Assembly (NCBI RefSeq): GCF_041053105.1
Contig: NZ_CP163444.1
Location: forward strand, 1,302,001-1,366,000
Direction of reading: 5' to 3'
Source of the DNA: Streptomyces sp. R44
GTDB lineage: Bacteria; Actinomycetota; Actinomycetes; Streptomycetales; Streptomycetaceae
DNA: 64,000 bases
Position numbers and translations under genes: made by a program. The notes beneath the pieces are model-generated. The model had not been told where the DNA came from, did not search any database, and worked only from the letters and a program-made list of their open reading frames with translations. Shown here piece by piece: positions 61,003 through 64,000 of this stretch. Each line of letters opens with the position of its first letter. Position 1 is the first letter of the stretch.

Positions 61003-61233
61003 TCAGCCGGCCGGCGGCGGGTCCAGGCCCGGGAGGGTGTCCTGTGTCACCTCGTGGCGGCGGGTGCGGATGTCCGGGGGCGCGGGGTGGAGCTTGGCGT
61101 CGCAGGTGGGGCCCAGGCCGGTGCGGCGGGAGTCCGCGCCGGTCAGGGGGCGGCCGCAGAGGCGGCAGTACACGCGGCGCGGTCCCGGCTCCGGCGTGGA
61201 ATCGATCGCGATTGCCAGTGGTTCGTCTCCCAT
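61003..61233 (-). CDS. DUF6011-like small zinc-finger protein
   Basis: 76 residues. A treble-type cluster VYCRLCGRPLTG (C23, C26) then GLGPTCDAKL (C44) matches DUF6011, a short cysteine motif found in actinobacterial and phage proteins and probably nucleic-acid or protein binding. ATG at 61233 gives a clean short N-terminus. It lies 135 bp upstream of the RNA ligase on the same strand and is divergent from glutathione peroxidase (36 bp between starts). Confidence 0.75.
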   Translation of the reverse strand: MGDEPLAIAIDSTPEPGPRRVYCRLCGRPLTGADSRRTGLGPTCDAKLHPAPPDIRTRRHEVTQDTLPGLDPPPAG

Positions 61234-61269
61234 GCTGAGATCAAACCCTATTCCGACGAGGAGCAGTCC

Positions 61270-61752
61270 ATGAGCCTGTACGACATTCCGTTGAAGACCC
61301 TGACCGGTGAGCCGGTCTCCCTTGCCGACTACCGTGACCGGGCCGTGCTGGTGGTGAACGTCGCCTCCAAGTGCGGGCTCACCCCGCAGTACGCGGGTCT
61401 GGAGCGGCTGCAGAAGGCGTACGGGGAGCGCGGCCTCACCGTGCTCGGGGTGCCCTGCAACCAGTTCGCCGGGCAGGAGCCGGGCAGCGCCGAGGAGATC
61501 TCGACCTTCTGTTCGGCGACCTACGGGGTGTCCTTCCCGCTCCTGGAGAAGACGGACGTCAACGGCGACGGCCGCCACCCGCTCTACTCGGAGCTCGTGA
61601 AGGTCGCCGACGCCGAGGGCGAGGCCGGTGACGTGCAGTGGAACTTCGAGAAGTTCCTGATCGGCCGCGACGGCGGGGTCACCCGCTTCCGTCCGCGCAC
61701 CGAGCCCGAGGCTCCCGAGGTCGTGGCGGCGATCGAGGCGCAGCTTGTCTGA
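61270..61752 (+). CDS. Glutathione/thioredoxin peroxidase (GPx family)
   Basis: 160 residues. Peroxidatic C35 in NVASKCGLTPQY, Q in CNQFAGQEPG, and WNFEKFLIGRDG with the catalytic Trp and Asn. A second cysteine in STFCSATYGVSFP is the resolving cysteine of the thioredoxin-dependent kind, expected since Streptomyces has no glutathione. Reduces H2O2 or organic peroxides. The stop overlaps the TTG of the methyltransferase gene by 8 bp. Confidence 0.95.
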   Translation: MSLYDIPLKTLTGEPVSLADYRDRAVLVVNVASKCGLTPQYAGLERLQKAYGERGLTVLGVPCNQFAGQEPGSAEEISTFCSATYGVSFPLLEKTDVNGDGRHPLYSELVKVADAEGEAGDVQWNFEKFLIGRDGGVTRFRPRTEPEAPEVVAAIEAQLV

Positions 61753-62512
61753 CCTGGGAGTCGTCGAAAGGCTGCGCGCCGCCGGCTGCGTCTTCGCCGA
61801 AGAAGAGGCGGAGATGCTCCTCGCGACCGCCGCCGGGCCCGCCGAGCTCGACCTCATGGTCGAGCGGCGGGCCTCCGGCCTGCCTCTGGAGCACGTCCTG
61901 GGGTGGGCCGAGTTCGCCGGGCTCCGGATCGAGGTCGACGGCGGGGTCTTCGTGCCCCGGCGGCGTACGGAGTTCCTCGTCGGCCGGGCGGTGGAGCTGG
62001 CCCGGCCGGGCGCCGTCTGCGTCGACCTGTGCTGCGGCTCCGGCGCGGCGGGCGCGGTGCTGCTCGCCGAGGTCGAGGGCGCGGAGGTGCACGCCTCGGA
62101 CATCGAGCCGGCGGCGGTGCGCTGCGCCCGGCGGAACGTCGAGCCGCGCGGCGGCCGCGTGTACGAGGGGGACCTCTTCGCTCCGCTGCCGCGGGAGCTG
62201 CGCGGCCGCGTCGGGGTCCTGGTCGCCAATGTGCCGTACGTACCGACCGGCGAGATAGGGCTGCTGCCGCCCGAGGCCCGCGACCACGAGCCGCACGTCA
62301 CGCTCGACGGCGGCGCGGACGGGCTCGACGTCATGCGGCGGGTCGCCGCCGAGGCGCCGGAGTGGCTGGCGCCGGGCGGGCACCTGCTGGTGGAGACGAG
62401 CGAGCGGCAGGCGGAGACGGCCCTCGCGGTGATGTCCGCGGCCGGTCTGACGGCGCGCGTCGTCACCTCCGAGGAGTGGTGGGCGACGGTCGTCGTCGCG
62501 ACCAGGCTGTAG
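61745..62512 (+). CDS. PrmC/HemK-related putative protein-glutamine methyltransferase
   Basis: 255 residues from a TTG overlapping the peroxidase end by 8 bp. S-adenosylmethionine motif I is VDLCCGSGAAGAVL; the active-site NPPY of PrmC reads NVPY (VANVPYVPTGEIG), a variant of the actinobacterial PrmC-related group whose substrate is unknown. The N-terminal helix bundle is shorter than in PrmC. The overlap with GPx suggests coupling but no known functional link. Confidence 0.9.
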   Translation: MSDLGVVERLRAAGCVFAEEEAEMLLATAAGPAELDLMVERRASGLPLEHVLGWAEFAGLRIEVDGGVFVPRRRTEFLVGRAVELARPGAVCVDLCCGSGAAGAVLLAEVEGAEVHASDIEPAAVRCARRNVEPRGGRVYEGDLFAPLPRELRGRVGVLVANVPYVPTGEIGLLPPEARDHEPHVTLDGGADGLDVMRRVAAEAPEWLAPGGHLLVETSERQAETALAVMSAAGLTARVVTSEEWWATVVVATRL

Positions 62513-62521
62513 GGGGAGGAC

Positions 62522-62549
62522 GGGGAGCGGCCCGGGCCGGCCGCTCCCC
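62522..62549. terminator. Bidirectional terminator between methyltransferase and P450
   Basis: Perfect 11-bp arms GGGGAGCGGCC (62522-62532) and complement (62539-62549), 6-nt loop, between convergent genes. Confidence 0.85.
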
Positions 62550-62556
62550 CGCCCGG

Positions 62557-63930
62557 TCACGCCGTCCTGGGCACCAGCCGGCAGCGGGCCGGGCCGTGCG
62601 TGGTGAGGGTGATCGCGGAGCCCACGGGCACCTCCGTGTCGACGGCCTCGAAGTCGTACTTCTGGAGGATCATCGCCAGTGCGATCACCGACTCCAACAT
62701 CGAGAAGTGCTGGCCGATGCAGGCCCGGGGGCCGCCGCCGAACGGGAACCAGGCGTACCGGGGCCGGGCCGCCTCCGCCTCGGGCGTGAAGCGGTCCGGG
62801 TCGAAGCGCTCCGGGTCCTCCCAGTAGGCGGGGTGCCGGTGGGTGACCCAGGAGGCGACGATGACGTCCGCGCCCGCCGGGATGGTGACGCCGTCGATCA
62901 CGGTCTCCGCGACGGCGCGGCGGCCGGTGGCCGGGGCGGCGGGGAAGAGGCGCATGGCCTCCTTGAGCACCTGCGTGAGGTAGGGCAGCGCGTCGAGGTC
63001 GGCGGCGCCGGGGGTACGGCCGCCGAGGACCCGGTCGACCTCCTCGTGGGTGCGCTTCAGCACCTCCGGGTGGCGGGCGAGGAGGTGGAGGGCGAAGCCG
63101 AGGGAGGTGGCGGTGGTCTCGTGCCCGGCGAGCAGGAAGACGAGGACCTGCTCGCGCAGCTCGGTGGCGTCGAAGCTGCCGTCCTCGGCGCTCTCGGCCT
63201 CGACGAGGAGGGTGAGGAGGTCGTCGCCCTCGGCGGAGGCCCGGCCGGAGGCGCGCCGCTCGGCGATGATCCGGTCGCAGACCTCGTACAGCGCCTGGTG
63301 GACGGCGGCGGCCTTGCGGTTGCCGGGGGTGGGCCAGTGGCGCGGGAACTTGACCGGGGAGTAGCCGCGGCGGAGCACGTAGGCACCGAGTTCGGGGAAG
63401 CAGCGCTCGACGATCTCGACGGCCGCGTCCACGTCGGTGCCGAAGAGGATGCGGGCGACCGCGCGCAGGGCGAGGCGGGTCATCTCGTGGAGGACGTCGA
63501 CGGTCTCCGCGCCGGCGTCCTGCCATTCGCCGAGGAGGGTCGTGACCTCGTCGGCGATGGCCCCCGCGTAGCTGTCGACGCGGCGCTTGGTGAAGAGCGG
63601 CTGGACGAGCCGGCGCTGGCGGAGGTAGTCCTCGTCCTGGCTGGTCAGCAGGCCGTTGCCGAACGACTCGCGGATCTCCTGGTAGAAGGCGTTGTCCTTG
63701 CGGAAGTTGGCGGACTCTCCGGCGAGGACCTGCTGGGCGCCCTCGGCGGAGAAGACGCCGTAGAAGGTGGCGCCGATTCCGGGCGGGCCCGCGGTCAGCT
63801 TCACGACGTCGCCGTGCTCGCTCCGGGCGCGCAGGAAGGTGCCCAGCGAGTCCTTCTTGAGGTCGAGCATGGAGCCGAGGAGCGGGCTTCCCGCGAGCCG
63901 GGGCGCTTCGGTTCCGGTGGTGGTGGCCAT
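62557..63930 (-). CDS. Cytochrome P450
   Basis: 457 residues, longer than the usual 400-410 of Streptomyces P450s. I-helix AGHETT at 268-273, ExxR at 324-327 (KEAMR), WVTHRHPAYWEDPERFDPDR and heme loop FPFGGGPRACIG with C404. The sequence style (PERF region, FGGGPRxCIG) is that of CYP4/CYP132-like fatty-acid-type enzymes rather than CYP105/107. No ferredoxin or reductase adjacent. ATG at 63930; the 70 bp upstream up to the window edge carry a small GTGACTCAC palindrome and presumably the promoter. Confidence 0.95.
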   Translation of the reverse strand: MATTTGTEAPRLAGSPLLGSMLDLKKDSLGTFLRARSEHGDVVKLTAGPPGIGATFYGVFSAEGAQQVLAGESANFRKDNAFYQEIRESFGNGLLTSQDEDYLRQRRLVQPLFTKRRVDSYAGAIADEVTTLLGEWQDAGAETVDVLHEMTRLALRAVARILFGTDVDAAVEIVERCFPELGAYVLRRGYSPVKFPRHWPTPGNRKAAAVHQALYEVCDRIIAERRASGRASAEGDDLLTLLVEAESAEDGSFDATELREQVLVFLLAGHETTATSLGFALHLLARHPEVLKRTHEEVDRVLGGRTPGAADLDALPYLTQVLKEAMRLFPAAPATGRRAVAETVIDGVTIPAGADVIVASWVTHRHPAYWEDPERFDPDRFTPEAEAARPRYAWFPFGGGPRACIGQHFSMLESVIALAMILQKYDFEAVDTEVPVGSAITLTTHGPARCRLVPRTA

Positions 63931-64000
63931 GATCGGTTCCCCCTTGGTCGTCGCTGGCCCGGTGATTGTCCCTCAGGAAGTGACTCACAGGTAGCCTGGG

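Noticed and set aside
59797..61752. RNA ligase, DUF6011 and peroxidase as an anti-phage island
   Set aside because: No nuclease, toxin, sensor or mobile signature nearby; codon use and GC match the surroundings. Kept only as a possible RNA-repair pair.
63931..64000. GTGACTCAC palindrome upstream of the P450 as an operator
   Set aside because: Only 4-bp arms, too short to claim, and the region is cut by the window edge.

Overview
The window is high-GC actinobacterial chromosome, almost certainly Streptomyces. Third codon positions are nearly all G or C, GTG and TTG starts are common, many genes are joined by 4-bp ATGA/GTGA overlaps, and leaderless-looking promoters, Tat and LAxTG-type signals and typical Streptomyces families are present. 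About 52 intact protein genes are called, plus one gene cut by the left edge, three gene remnants and one gene with a probable frameshift. No rRNA, tRNA, CRISPR array, insertion sequence or prophage was seen.

Layout. 1-10.6 kb: the end of a TPR-like protein overlapping a membrane Ser/Thr kinase, a giant LuxR-type ATPase regulator, a DUF2000/AraC divergent pair, a stretch with three decayed gene ends (PEP hydrolase-like, FAD monooxygenase, P450), an AhpD-like protein behind a strong 19-bp dyad, a membrane helix-hairpin-helix protein and an isochorismatase. 10.6-20.4 kb: a GNAT enzyme, two membrane proteins under a PadR regulator, a MacB/FtsX-type ABC transporter divergent from a two-component system, and a STAS protein with a repeat tail. 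20.4-27.8 kb: a six-gene surface-anchored-repeat ABC transporter operon of the zinc/manganese class behind a Zur-like box, followed upstream by a DUF1062 zinc-ribbon protein. 28-34.5 kb: aminopeptidase P, a TrmB/LuxR-like regulator, a prolyl oligopeptidase, a nitrobindin-like protein and a membrane protein. 34.6-38.8 kb: a leaderless Cys-ended leader peptide followed by ssuCBAD (sulfonate import and desulfonation). 38.9-46.7 kb: an FMO-like oxidase, an MltG-like protein, a 19-residue hydrophobic peptide, an ABC exporter divergent from a MarR regulator, and an FAD/Fe-S lactate-dehydrogenase-like protein. 46.8-53.7 kb: a Tat-exported GH109-like enzyme, a secreted PNGase A-like protein, and a heterodimeric ABC exporter in which one ATP site looks dead. 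53.7-64 kb: a 39-bp minisatellite at the tail of an NmrA-like gene, a TetR regulator with a 35-bp operator, a frameshifted DUF457 hydrolase, a Ski2-like helicase, an acyl-CoA thioesterase, an Rnl5-type RNA ligase next to a DUF6011 zinc protein, glutathione peroxidase, a PrmC-like methyltransferase and a P450.

The most coherent functional modules are the Zur-type metal-uptake operon, the sulfonate operon with its peptide-coding leader, the glycoprotein-degrading pair and the degenerate-site ABC exporter. A recurring feature is in-frame short tandem repeats (18, 21, 24 and 39 bp) at the ends of genes, some running past the stop codon.
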